From assembly GCA_963513935.1 (NCBI GenBank), contig OY740774.1:22711949-22775948 (forward strand): a DNA stretch of 64,000 bases. Direction: 5' to 3'. The notes beneath the pieces were generated by a model that ran no database searches, had not been told where the DNA came from, and saw only the letters and a list, made by a program, of their open reading frames with translations. Source of the DNA: Aphrophora alni (Eukaryota; Arthropoda; Insecta; Hemiptera; Aphrophoridae). Below, piece after piece: positions 24,901 to 32,268 of the stretch (its first letter is position 1; each line of letters opens with the position of its first letter). A program made the position numbers and the translations under genes.

Positions 24901-26223
24901 ATCCTTCAAGTGCTTTTTAAAACTATTTGGGGGATACATGGGGGTACAATTATATAACCAGCTCCCAGATATCATTAAAGCAGAAGCTACCTATTTAGTA
25001 TTCAGAAGGAGAGTAAGGGAAATACTTTGGGGGAAAACTTATTATTTAGTTTACAGATTCTTAAGGAATGTTCACAATAACAATTTAGCTTCATACAATG
25101 TTCTAGATGCATTACAGGGAGCATCAGGGGTTCAATGATGTTTGTTATTGCTAAATTGCTGTTGTATTTAGATAGGGGAAATGTATTTAAGTATTATAGT
25201 TATTATTGATGTATTTTGCTAAATTGTAGGTGTCATTGTAGGTTTTAAGTATGTAAACTGTTAAGTTCAAGTATTATGATATTTAATGATTGTTGTTGAT
25301 ATAATATTGTGATGTGTTTATGCTTACGTCAATGACTGGAATTAATGTCATGCCTTATACAAAATATATTGTTTCAAAAAAAGGATGAATAAATAAATAG
25401 ATTAGTAAAATTTACCTTATTAGCATAAAAGTACAAATAAATCATACAATATATTATAAAACCTGGTAGATAAATACTATACATATATATACTCATACAT
25501 AAAGCTAATAAATAATATTTCATCAATGAAGTTACATACCCATATATTCAAAGACGAGATACATATCTTTATTATTAATAGCACGATGAATATTAAAGAG
25601 CTGAATAATATTTGGATGCATTTTAAATTTTTTAAGGAATACGATTTCACGAAAAGTGCGCTGAGCATCAGTCTGATTTCGAAAGGCATCAAATATCTTC
25701 TTAATAGCAACTGTTCCTTTAGTATTTCTATCCAGTGCTTTCCATACGATACCATATGCCTGAAATAGTAAACAATTCATTTCAAAGTTTAAATTATCAA
25801 TTAAAAAAAAAAAAATTTATAAAGTAGGCAACTAATTTATTGCATAGTTTTGAATGGTATGGTTAAAGATCTTAGCTTATATGTTATCATTAAACTAAAA
25901 GGCCCTTTGAAAATAATTTATGTATAGTAGAATTCTTGCCTATTGTGTCAGCATTATGATTTTAGGTGAATTATTACTATATCAGTTCTCAAAATGTGAG
26001 TTCAAAACACAACATACCACACACATAACAATATAATATAACAATAAATATATGTTTTAAATCTCTTATTCTAAATGGCTACAAGCTCTACATATTTTAA
26101 TAATTAGTAGGCCTATATGCTTTATGGATAAACTCAACTTGTACTTACACCTTTGCCAATTCTTTTTTTAATTTCATATCTTTGGGTTATGTGCCCATCC
26201 ACTTCTTTTTTGTTATTACTCAT
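1104..26223 (-). CDS. Mapk15: ERK7/MAPK15 atypical MAP kinase gene, 5' seven exons, 3' end beyond window
   Basis: Serine/threonine kinase of the MAPK family. ERK7/MAPK15 proteins act at centrioles and basal bodies in ciliogenesis and in secretion and starvation responses. Coding exons in order are 26149-26223, 25540-25759, 22749-22879, 17619-17794, 13085-13224, 6019-6211 and 1104-1268; all have AG/GT borders and join in phase, giving about 366 residues. Seen in the translation: glycine loop GKGAYGIVW, ATP lysine in VAIKK, catalytic loop HRDLKPSN, DFG in VADFGLAR, activation loop TDY then [14 protein letters not shown] insert region, and the ERK7-type tail block with [13 protein letters not shown]. 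The last exon ends in phase 2 at a good donor, so the C-terminal tail lies left of the window. The activation motif reads TDY rather than TEY. The start ATG gives a 25-residue first exon running straight into the glycine loop. Introns are packed with transposon remnants. ERK7 rather than ERK1/2 is inferred from the overall loop and tail pattern. Confidence 0.93.
1269..3247. other. ERK7 intron, AT-rich with (TA)n
   Basis: No supported coding sequence. Holds the long (TA)n tract at 2322-2431. The short ORFs over that tract are translations of the microsatellite and not genes. Confidence 0.6.
2322..2431. repeat. (TA)n microsatellite, interrupted
   Basis: Alternating TA over about 110 bases, broken by AAGTAAA-type interruptions near 2332 and 2395. 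Confidence 0.95.
3248..5217. mobile_element. TIR/foldback-type non-autonomous element
   Basis: The left end AGATTTTGTATAGATAGGAA, continuing through CCTTGGAAAGTGG, is inverted at 5172-5217 (CACTTTCCAAGG to CATACAAAATCTA). The same end sequence occurs at 47049-47100 and, in both orientations, at 60213-60429, which supports a dispersed repeat family. The interior holds a set of TCTCGGGG-containing repeats (3550-3740) and no convincing transposase. Target-site duplications are not clear. Confidence 0.5.
3547..3735 (+). repeat. Degenerate tandem repeats with TCTATATCTCGGGGAGTAAA
   Basis: Four spaced variants of a motif AGTCTATATCTCGGGGAGTA occur at about 3555, 3592, 3664 and 3700, separated by AT-rich spacers. 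Confidence 0.55.
5240..5640 (+). pseudogene. Degraded non-LTR retrotransposon RT C-terminus
   Basis: Plus-strand frames, with several shifts and stops, read like the C-terminal end of a LINE reverse transcriptase [18 protein letters not shown], then a region with KTHRTTPQ. No intact ORF remains. The family cannot be fixed from this stretch. Confidence 0.35.
6019..6211 (-). CDS. Mapk15: ERK7 exon 6, end of kinase domain
   Basis: Encodes [20 protein letters not shown] through [20 protein letters not shown] and [10 protein letters not shown], the subdomain XI region. Acceptor TTTAG, donor GTAAGT, ending in phase 2. Confidence 0.92.
6212..6899. other. ERK7 intron, unclassified LTR-like sequence
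   Basis: No ORF. The stretch at about 6340-6510 is GC-richer than its surroundings and resembles regulatory or LTR DNA, but I found no second copy. An A-run/T-run inverted repeat (TAGTTTA ... TAAACTA) at about 6848-6884 may be a poly(A) remnant of the adjacent LINE. Confidence 0.3.
6900..7320 (-). pseudogene. LINE RNase H domain fragment
   Basis: Minus-strand frames give [30 protein letters not shown] and [12 protein letters not shown] followed by [10 protein letters not shown]. This is the order of an RNase H domain as found at the C-terminus of I/R1/Jockey-type non-LTR retrotransposon pol proteins. Frame changes show it is dead. It is isolated from any RT remnant on this strand. Confidence 0.6.
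7321..8037. other. ERK7 intron, nothing recognised
   Basis: AT-rich sequence without coding signal or a repeat structure I can identify. Confidence 0.5.
8034..8297. mobile_element. Possible piggyBac-type MITE remnant
   Basis: Left side TTAACCCTTAGTC and right side GATTAAGGGTTTA make a short inverted end pair, and a second TTAACCCTTT occurs at 8193. Next to the right end is a near-palindrome GGGGTCGATCAGACCCC. TTAA plus CCC ends suggest the piggyBac superfamily, but the right TTAA is lost. Confidence 0.35.
8640..9900 (-). pseudogene. Degraded LINE, RT to 3' end
   Basis: Minus frames give LKYGIPQG followed by the RT catalytic block [10 protein letters not shown] (normally YADDT), then [20 protein letters not shown], typical of Jockey/CR1-like LINE ORF2. 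The 3' region shares CTCACCGAGTAG and AAGTGCTT-type blocks with copies at 18100-18430, 24440-24930 and 60940-61280. Several frameshifts; the second Asp of the RT motif is Asn. Same family as the LINE at 18100-22600. Confidence 0.6.
9936..9986. repeat. (TA)n microsatellite
   Basis: Uninterrupted TA dinucleotide run of about 50 bases beside the LINE remnant. Confidence 0.95.
9987..11306. other. ERK7 intron, nothing firm
   Basis: AT-rich and without coding signal. Its right part may be the 5' portion of the GGCGCC-family repeat copy that is recognisable from about 11430. Confidence 0.4.
11430..11670 (+). repeat. GGCGCC-family repeat, copy A (3' part)
   Basis: Closely parallels 59690-59890: CAGGAAATATTTT, a TGTACATTTCAGAAA block, a GAACTTACGACCC block and CTCTTTAAGAGTA occur in the same order. 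The TGGCGCCC motif itself is not conserved here. The left border is not defined. Confidence 0.5.
11930..12700 (-). pseudogene. LINE endonuclease-domain remnant
   Basis: Minus frames give [11 protein letters not shown] and, downstream, [20 protein letters not shown], matching the GDFN and metal-binding/Asp region of an APE-type LINE endonuclease. Stops and frameshifts show decay. It belongs upstream of RT in a LINE ORF2, but no adjoining RT follows it. Confidence 0.6.
13085..13224 (-). CDS. Mapk15: ERK7 exon 5, kinase C-lobe
   Basis: Encodes [20 protein letters not shown] and [17 protein letters not shown]. The DMWSLGCI block is the kinase subdomain IX signature. Joins exon 4 through a split Lys codon and ends in phase 1 at GTAATC. 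Confidence 0.93.
13225..15248. other. ERK7 intron with diverged tandem repeat
   Basis: AT-rich. Contains the diverged repeat of 13420-14350; the rest shows no coding signal. Short ORFs at 14932-15184 overlap each other on opposite strands and look accidental. Confidence 0.5.
13420..14350. repeat. Three diverged copies of a ~320-bp tandem repeat
   Basis: The marker CAGAAAGGTGCATAGAATTT (first copy CAGAAAAATGCATAGAATTC) recurs at 13441, 13760 and 14088, that is every 319-328 bases. Each unit also carries, in order, a TTGTTACATTTTC block and a TTACG(C/A)AAAAA block. Divergence is high. Confidence 0.65.
15250..15329. repeat. Perfect 31-bp inverted repeat hairpin
   Basis: Arms 15250-15280 and 15299-15329 are exact reverse complements, starting AACAAATAAAACACAATATT, with an 18-base AT-rich loop. 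No flanking duplication or neighbouring element explains it. Confidence 0.85.
15480..16800 (+). mobile_element. GGCGCC-family LTR-like repeat, copy B
   Basis: Starts TGTGAACTTTTGGTAAC after a purine tract AAAAGACAAGGGAG, carries AATAAA at about 16515, a CTGTAAGTAC block and ends near AACACA at 16650. TGGCGCCC at 16653-16660 looks like a lysine-tRNA primer-binding site. Homology with copy C (42866-44300) continues about 100-150 bases beyond that motif (AAATAGCTTCA near 16775). No ORFs. Confidence 0.55.
16801..17618. other. ERK7 intron, nothing recognised
   Basis: AT-rich, with a 17-A homopolymer around 17271-17288. No gene or repeat family seen. Confidence 0.5.
17619..17794 (-). CDS. Mapk15: ERK7 exon 4, DFG and activation loop
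   Basis: Encodes [20 protein letters not shown] and the loop with [20 protein letters not shown]. Holds the magnesium-binding DFG and the dual-phosphorylation motif, here TDY. Acceptor is TTCTCAG, donor GTAAAT, ending in phase 2. Confidence 0.95.
19322..19500. mobile_element. Palindromic tRNA-like insertion with 12-bp flanking duplication
   Basis: TCCTTCGTTGTT occurs at 19310-19321 and again at 19501-19512, as target-site duplication of a 179-base insert. The insert has an AT-rich head (19322-19377) and a perfect 124-bp palindrome (19378-19501, last base shared with the duplication). Within it GGTTCGATTCC (19452-19462) matches the Pol III B-box and, because of the palindrome, also occurs on the other strand. 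The 66 bases 19407-19472 can fold as a 7-bp acceptor-like stem, two CTGGG/CCCAG arms and a central GACCTTTGG/CCAAAGGTC arm. A SINE-like or tRNA-derived element is one reading; I know no named family. Confidence 0.6.
19560..20852 (-). pseudogene. Tigger/Jerky-like DDE transposase, disrupted
   Basis: N-terminal helix-turn-helix of CENP-B type ([37 protein letters not shown]), then a region with [20 protein letters not shown] containing the first catalytic Asp, a block with [20 protein letters not shown], and [10 protein letters not shown] with the second Asp, followed by [24 protein letters not shown] four codons after the likely start at 20852 and several shifts (about 20513, 20220, 19985) split it. 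Family length of about 450-500 residues would be met if intact. Non-functional. Confidence 0.85.
22749..22879 (-). CDS. Mapk15: ERK7 exon 3, hinge to HRD loop
   Basis: Encodes [20 protein letters not shown] through [21 protein letters not shown], which contains the HRD catalytic loop. The split Glu codon restores the phase from exon 2. Ends in phase 0 at GTAAAT. Confidence 0.93.
23645..24048. mobile_element. hAT-type MITE, 404 bp, with 8-bp target duplication
   Basis: Ends CAGTGGCGGAT and ATCCGCCACTG are perfect inverted repeats. CTTGGAGG flanks it on both sides (23637-23644 and 24049-24056), the 8-bp duplication of hAT transposases. Subterminal G-run and C-run (GGGGGGGGGC / GCCCCCCCC) form a further inverted pair. 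No ORF, hence non-autonomous. Confidence 0.85.
24394..24934 (-). mobile_element. 5'-truncated LINE copy nested in LINE
   Basis: Breaks the host LINE reading between ALSHKGAN (to about 24393) and MGVQLYN (24938). Its left end is T-rich, fitting a poly(A)-like tail of a minus-strand insert, and it shares blocks with the LINE 3' ends at 8700-8990 and 18240-18430 (for example AAGTGCTTTTTAAAACT). No coding remains. Confidence 0.5.
25540..25759 (-). CDS. Mapk15: ERK7 exon 2, kinase N-lobe
   Basis: Follows a TTTCAG acceptor. Encodes [15 protein letters not shown], the VAIKK lysine, the alpha-C region with [13 protein letters not shown], and the hinge YLVFEYM. Ends in phase 1 at GTATGT. Confidence 0.93.
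26149..26223 (-). CDS. Mapk15: ERK7 exon 1 with start codon
   Basis: Starts with ATG at 26223-26221 and encodes [20 protein letters not shown], then RIGKG. It ends at a GTAAGT donor, phase 0. It supplies the first half of the glycine-rich ATP loop, completed by exon 2. Confidence 0.9.
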
Positions 26224-26471
26224 TTTATATAACCTTAAATCTTAAATTTTGACCAAAATGTTAAAACTATTTTTACTAAAATTCATTATAATATATTAAT
26301 TCGTATTTTTACCATAACTTAGCAATAATTTTCACTGGTTATTTACAAAAAAATAAACAAGATCAATAATAGATATGCTTTTATTTTAAAAGAAAACAGT
26401 AAAGTAAACTTAAGAAATAAATAACATTAACACAGTTTGGTTAGTTTCATAAGCTTGTTTGTATAGTTTTG

Positions 26472-26485
26472 GTTTCCATGACAAT
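26472..26485 (+). promoter_or_regulatory. Candidate RFX X-box
   Basis: GTTTCCATGACAAT matches the ciliary X-box idealised as GTTTCCATGGCAAC at 12 of 14 positions, including the two-base AT spacer between half sites. It lies 249 bases upstream of the ERK7 start and 933 bases upstream of the CEP89-like start. RFX factors drive ciliary genes in animals; use of this site is inference. Confidence 0.4.
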
Positions 26486-26865
26486 GTACTGGTATATAAA
26501 TAGATAATTGCCTAGTAATGACCTTATCTGTGACACAAGGCCATAGATAAATACATGTAACATAATACAGTATACCTAAACTAAAAGGACATGGGTAATT
26601 GTGACAACTCAGTTTACTATTCATTCCGTCATCATTTATTTATATTTATAATTTATACAACTGATAAATCTGAACTGTGACTGTGAGGTATTTTTATGAA
26701 TAAATAATTTATAAGACCGACTTCAATAAGGGATAAAGTAAACATTAAATAATTTACAATATATGGAAATTGAATTAATATTACTTCGACCTACTTCTCA
26801 TAAACAGAAATAATTTGAATAATTTACAATTTGTAAGTTACATTTTATAAAGTAAAATAAACACA

Positions 26866-26870
<5 letters not shown>

Positions 26871-26920
<50 letters not shown>
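26871..26920. repeat. (TA)n microsatellite in divergent promoter region
   Basis: About 50 bases of uninterrupted TA between the two promoters. Confidence 0.95.
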
Positions 26921-26922
<2 letters not shown>

Positions 26923-27417
26923 AACGTGTGACTTCATTAGTGCCTGCCACCTGGCCTGGGGCAATCTTTTACTTTTACAATTTTATTAGGAGCATAAAGG
27001 CTGTGGTTGAATTTGAGTTTGTTTATGTTTGTACTTTGTAATTTGTACACATAATAAAAAGTTGAAAGGTTTTTTTGAGTAATTTCTAGAATATATTTTG
27101 TTTAGAGCTTGGGGGATATCGGAAGTATGAATGAACTTAACGAATTTCGGAAGGAAGTTTCAATTATATTTTGTAACCAGTAAAAGTAACTAACAAATAA
27201 TGTAGGCTAGTTTTGTAGTTTACGAACCTTAGTTGTTTCAGCTAAAACAAATAGTCGATGGGTTCGTAAATTCTTAGGCAGTTTAACTCAAGATGTTCTC
27301 TAAAAAAAGAAATGACCTTAATTTTAACATTCTGCTTTTGTTGGACTTCAAATGTTCATCTTTTGGACTTGATTTGAAAGAAATATTATGCTTTTCCTAT
27401 AGTTGACTCTAGCCTAA

Positions 27418-27597
27418 ATGCAAACATTAGCTATGGCAAGATCTAGATCTTCGATCCCAGATATACCTTTGTTTACAACCATTGCAAATGTATTGCCTCA
27501 TGATGAAAATAGTTCACTCAGAGATACGAGTTCACTTGCAACTGATGTTGGCTTTACAAAGAAAGGGTCGAAACAACATAAAAGTTCAATCAAACAG
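27418..27597 (+). CDS. Cep89: CEP89-like exon 1
   Basis: Sixty codons beginning MQTLAMARSRSSIPDIPLFT and ending KQHKSSIKQ, then a GTGAGT donor in phase 0. Ser/Thr-rich, with no recognisable domain. A TAA codon directly upstream fixes the reading frame. Confidence 0.7.
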
Positions 27598-30500
27598 GTG
27601 AGTACTCTTTTGGGTAATTATATAGGGTAAATATGTAGAAAAGTTGTCCAATTGATTTAAGTGTGAAATCTCGTCAATTCGTCTTCAAAATAGCGTTTTC
27701 CCCTCAATTCAATACTACTTTCAATGCAAGTGGTTTTTAATCTCTCACAATTCATTATTTACTTCTTAGAAATTGATAAATTTGTAACATATTCAATCGT
27801 ATAGCCATATTGAAATTACTCGTGGGGCACATATGCACTTCATTTGCTTATACAGGTTGACATTACTATGCTTCTATGATATACAATTCATGATGACTAG
27901 GTCTCTGAAACCCAGACCTAGTAAAAGTAGGCCTACTATAGGTAAAGTAAGGGTTAATATGGAGAGAAGTGGGTTAAAGTGGAGACGGTCACAACTGGTG
28001 TCAGAAGTGGGATCCGACTGTCTCTGTTTCCCTTTTGGGAGAGGACATCGAACGCAACTCGGGTAAGAAATTACAAATATTTATCTGAATTTTAACTAAA
28101 ATTAACACTCTAAATTAAATATATTTCACTGACCTCGTCCCCAAAAAGGACAAATTTTTTTTTCCAAAAAACTACCGTCTCCACTTCTTTTGACTAGCTG
28201 GAAGCTCTGGCTGGCTGGAGACCGCGTACACTTTAGCCGAATCTTGTCAGGATGGGCCAAGGAGTCGGGTTAGGATGCTAATGAACGCACGCAACGCAAG
28301 TTAAATTTAATGTTCTCTTTTATTTTAGCGCCGAATTAGAAGATTACAGAAATAATTATAATTTATAAAAAAGACATAATGGCCTGATAAAAGCCTTAAT
28401 AGTGGCCGAAAAGCATACCGATTAATTATATAGCATGTGGCCGAAAATGGACTGACCTCGTCCCGTAGCGGTCTGCCATTCAACTTCCTTCTAGCGGCTC
28501 TCGGAACAGACTCTCGCTCGGCTCGCTGGTTCAAGCTCTCCACTCCTCGTCTCTCCCCCCCTTTTGCATAATCTTGCACTGTTCAACAAAATTGCAAGTG
28601 CCAATTGATATTTTATTATTTAGAATCCCTTCGCATTACATCTAAATTTATACTTATTATGGTTTTTATTTGGTGGGCTCCTTGGCTGGGGCCTCATAAT
28701 AACCTTCCTTGACCTCTAGTTCTTTAATTAAATCTGGTTAGGTATAATTTATACTAAATGATATTTAGTTTGACAGTTTTTAAACAGATTCATTTGCACG
28801 GAATAATAAACCATTGGTAGATTTTACTTTAAATTGATGAAATATTTGTCGAAATAACCTCAAATTGCCTTAAAAGAATAATTTTAAATCTCTCTTTTTG
28901 GACAGAAATAATGAATTGTGAAATGTAAAAAGTGTAGATAATCTTTGAGAAGTATTAAAATGATGGATAAAATGCTATTTTGTAGAAGAATTGCCGAAAT
29001 TTTGCATTTAAATCGATCGGACAACTCCCCTGGATATTAACCTTATATAGGTACGCTGGTACAGATAATTTTTGTTTGTTAAACCTTTACTACATATCTT
29101 ATTTTTACAATTTGGAATTCAATTTTTCATTAAAAAATTACAATTTCACACTACTAAATTACCAAGAAAAAGACAATAGGCTACATATTTACCTTGAAAA
29201 CTATGAAATCCACCTATTTATAGGTTAGACATGTAACATATAAGATAACTCGAACCAAAATCATTATTTAATTTGTTTAATTTGTATTGAAATTTATGTA
29301 ATTATGCAAATAGTTTCATTACTTACAAGTTGTAATAATCAAACTAATGTATTTAAAATTAAAAGTGAGTGCATTTCATTGATGAATGAAATATGAATTT
29401 CTGATTATTTAATATTGCGTGGTACGATTTGTTTGTAAAAATCAATTTGAAAAGTAAGATATTGCAAAATATTTATTTATTTATGTAGGAAAGGAAAAAA
29501 AAAATACTCATAGGACTTCCAATTTTTTCTTTTCTGTTGTAAAAAGAAAAAAATTGAAAAAATTTGGATCCATACAGTTTAGGTTTGATTACATAATAAA
29601 TTTTAAGTTATAACTTAAAATAGCATGTAATAATTTCATATGAAGTTAATTTAATAATTTTATTATGTCAATTTGTGAATAGAATTCAGGTACATTCAGA
29701 TCTCACAGTGAAGCCAACTTATATAGAATCAGCCCAGAAACAAAATGTAGACACCGTTATAGTAAACGTTGGTTTACGAGCGAAATTGATCGACTCAAGA
29801 ATGAAAACCAGCAACTACTGAAAGCAAGTAAGACTTTTTTATTGTATGAAAATGTAATGTTAAAATAACATTAAATGAAGATTAATAATGATAATTATTA
29901 AGGAGACCACAGTCGGTTGTTGGTGAAATTTCATGATAAGGAAAACAAATAATACTCACCAGTAAATTTCACAAAACACAAATATACTCTAACAGTTGAA
30001 TAGCAACCACAATATTCTGTTACTCTTTCATTTTCCTTTTAGAATATTATCAAACTATATATGTGGCAAATGTTTAATAAACAAAGTAATTAGCTTAAAT
30101 ATGCCTACAATTTTCATTTAATGAACAATTTAATCAATTCATATCCGAGGATCTTAATACAAGTAGCCTTAATCTATTAATAGCGACATGGAAAAAAATG
30201 GTTATATAAAGGGAATTGCTGTAAATGAGATCTGCCTGAAAAATATCCAGCCATTTAATATTAATAAATATATACTATGAATATGACTTAGTCCTTTTCT
30301 ATGTAATTTCCTCTTTGGACCTCACACACCCAGACCTCACTCATCATCTCTTCTACTTTCCACAATCTGCAAAGTTCTTTTTTGGAATCACTATTTTTTT
30401 CCTCATCATGTTTTTCTTGCATTCATGGTTTAAAATGTCTTCTCTTTCTAAGTTGATTTTATCTTAAGGAAAAGCCAGATGTCTGAAGAAGCCATTCTGG

Positions 30501-32220
30501 GTTGTGACACTAGGTTGATTCCCCCTGTTGTTTTGCCAAAAAGCCCTAGATGAGATGTGATGATGGGCAGACACATTGTCGTTATGAAGCTGTCAGTCAC
30601 TCCTTGAACACAACTGTGATTGTTCTTCTTATTGTATTTTCACATTTCGAAGCATAAGTAATGAGTACTTCTTCTATAATAATGTAGTACTCCTTATTGT
30701 TTTGCTTGACAGCTTTATAATCAAAATATATTGTTGACATTGTCTTTACATTGCTCCAACTTTGCCTCATCTTCTGACATCCCCACAGTGAGGATTCAGA
30801 CTAACTGCAGATACTGAGGAGGATTTTGCATACCTTATGGTCCCCACTCACATAATGCTCACATGACTATCATCTATATTGTTATTTACGTATAGGATTT
30901 CTATTTGTATTGTACATCTCTTTCTTAGGAATAGTTTCTTCACTTTACAACCGAGTGATGTGATTTGCCATTCTTTCTGTATGTTACAACTATTTTTAGG
31001 TTAGGTTAGGTTAGGTTAGGTTATTTTTAGGTATGAAAAAGAAAGAATGGCATACTCAGGAATGGCCATCTAGGGATAGTGGCATCTGACTTTTTATCAG
31101 CAATTAAAATCTCATTGTATCTCCAGTAGGAGGAAGAATGGACAGCTGTAATAAATAAATAAAAATTGGAGAAATAAAAGATACTGTCCAACCGTGAAGA
31201 ACATCAATTCGTGGTCACTCATCGATTTCTGAATGAACAAGGGAATCCTCCATAATGTTGATTCTGTCAAACAATTCTGACAATAAAATATATCCTAATC
31301 AACAACTGTATATTTCTGAGAGGTGTTCGTATGACTTTTGTCCTACCAAATTCGATACAGATTGTGTTGGGGGACAATACTGGTATTCTTGATCGGTTGT
31401 TGTCCTTCTTGCGTCACTTGTACATGTTTTTGATAAGATTTAAATAACTTAATAGTTCCAGTACCCATTATAGGCCTGTAATGTGTTATTTCATAGTACA
31501 GTGTACTCCATATTATCCGCGAGTGGTTGATCCGTGAAGCAGATTATCCGCAAGCCGCAAGTCTTGTGGAAAAAATTTCTGGTTCTTTTTACCTGTTTAG
31601 TTAGTATGTTTAGTAAGGGTAACAACTAATAAAACTATGATAACGAAGTTTACACTCTCACAAATCTGAGGTATCGAATATTACAATTATTATTATTATT
31701 TTTTTTTAAGCTCTACTCGTAAACAAGCTGAGATTATTTTAATATTATATTTTTTATCCGAAATATTGAATTAAATACTTTTAATCATTGTAAAATGAAA
31801 TAACAGGATTTTTCTTTTTATTTACTAAGAGTATAATATGAATACATTAGATAACATTCAATGATGAGTTAATTGTCTTTGATTTATATACATAGGTTAA
31901 ATTTATTGTCTTATCTCGGGGAGGGGATTAAGTGTACCGGCACTTTCCATATTCACTAAAATAATCATATGAGATGATTCTTAATTATAATGTTAACAGT
32001 TTATAAATATTGAAAAATCAATTTGTTGATTAAGAAATTCAACTAAATGTCTTAGATTATTTAAATGATAAAAATGGAATGAGGACATGTGAAGTTCATC
32101 ATTCGGATGAACGTTATGATTCACTAAATATTGTCTTATTGAGTTTATTGATTACTAGGTTTATATTTATCTTTGCATTATGTCTTATTCAGTTTATTGG
32201 TCAACAAGATTATATAACAA

Positions 32221-32268
<48 letters not shown>

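Larger units (their letters stand above)
23340..25400 (+). pseudogene. Second LINE remnant, plus strand, with two nested insertions
   Basis: Plus-strand frames read [14 protein letters not shown] (RT catalytic block), [20 protein letters not shown], then after a MITE (23645-24048) [20 protein letters not shown] and [20 protein letters not shown], and after a second insertion [20 protein letters not shown] (24938 on) with the usual LINE C-terminus. The order fits one Jockey/CR1-like ORF2 with a short decayed 3' tail. It lies in the ERK7 intron between exons 2 and 3, antisense to that gene. Confidence 0.68.
26224..27417. promoter_or_regulatory. Divergent promoter region shared by ERK7 and CEP89-like genes
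   Basis: The two start codons lie 1194 bases apart and face away from each other, so this interval must hold both 5' UTRs and promoters. It is AT-rich, lacks a convincing paired TATA box, and contains a (TA)n tract near 26871-26920. A candidate RFX X-box sits at 26472-26485. No protein-coding ORF is convincing here. Confidence 0.6.

Noticed and set aside
27833..28579. ORFs of 77 and 84 codons in CEP89-like intron 1
   Set aside because: They lie in LTR and primer-site sequence of a retroelement and match no protein.
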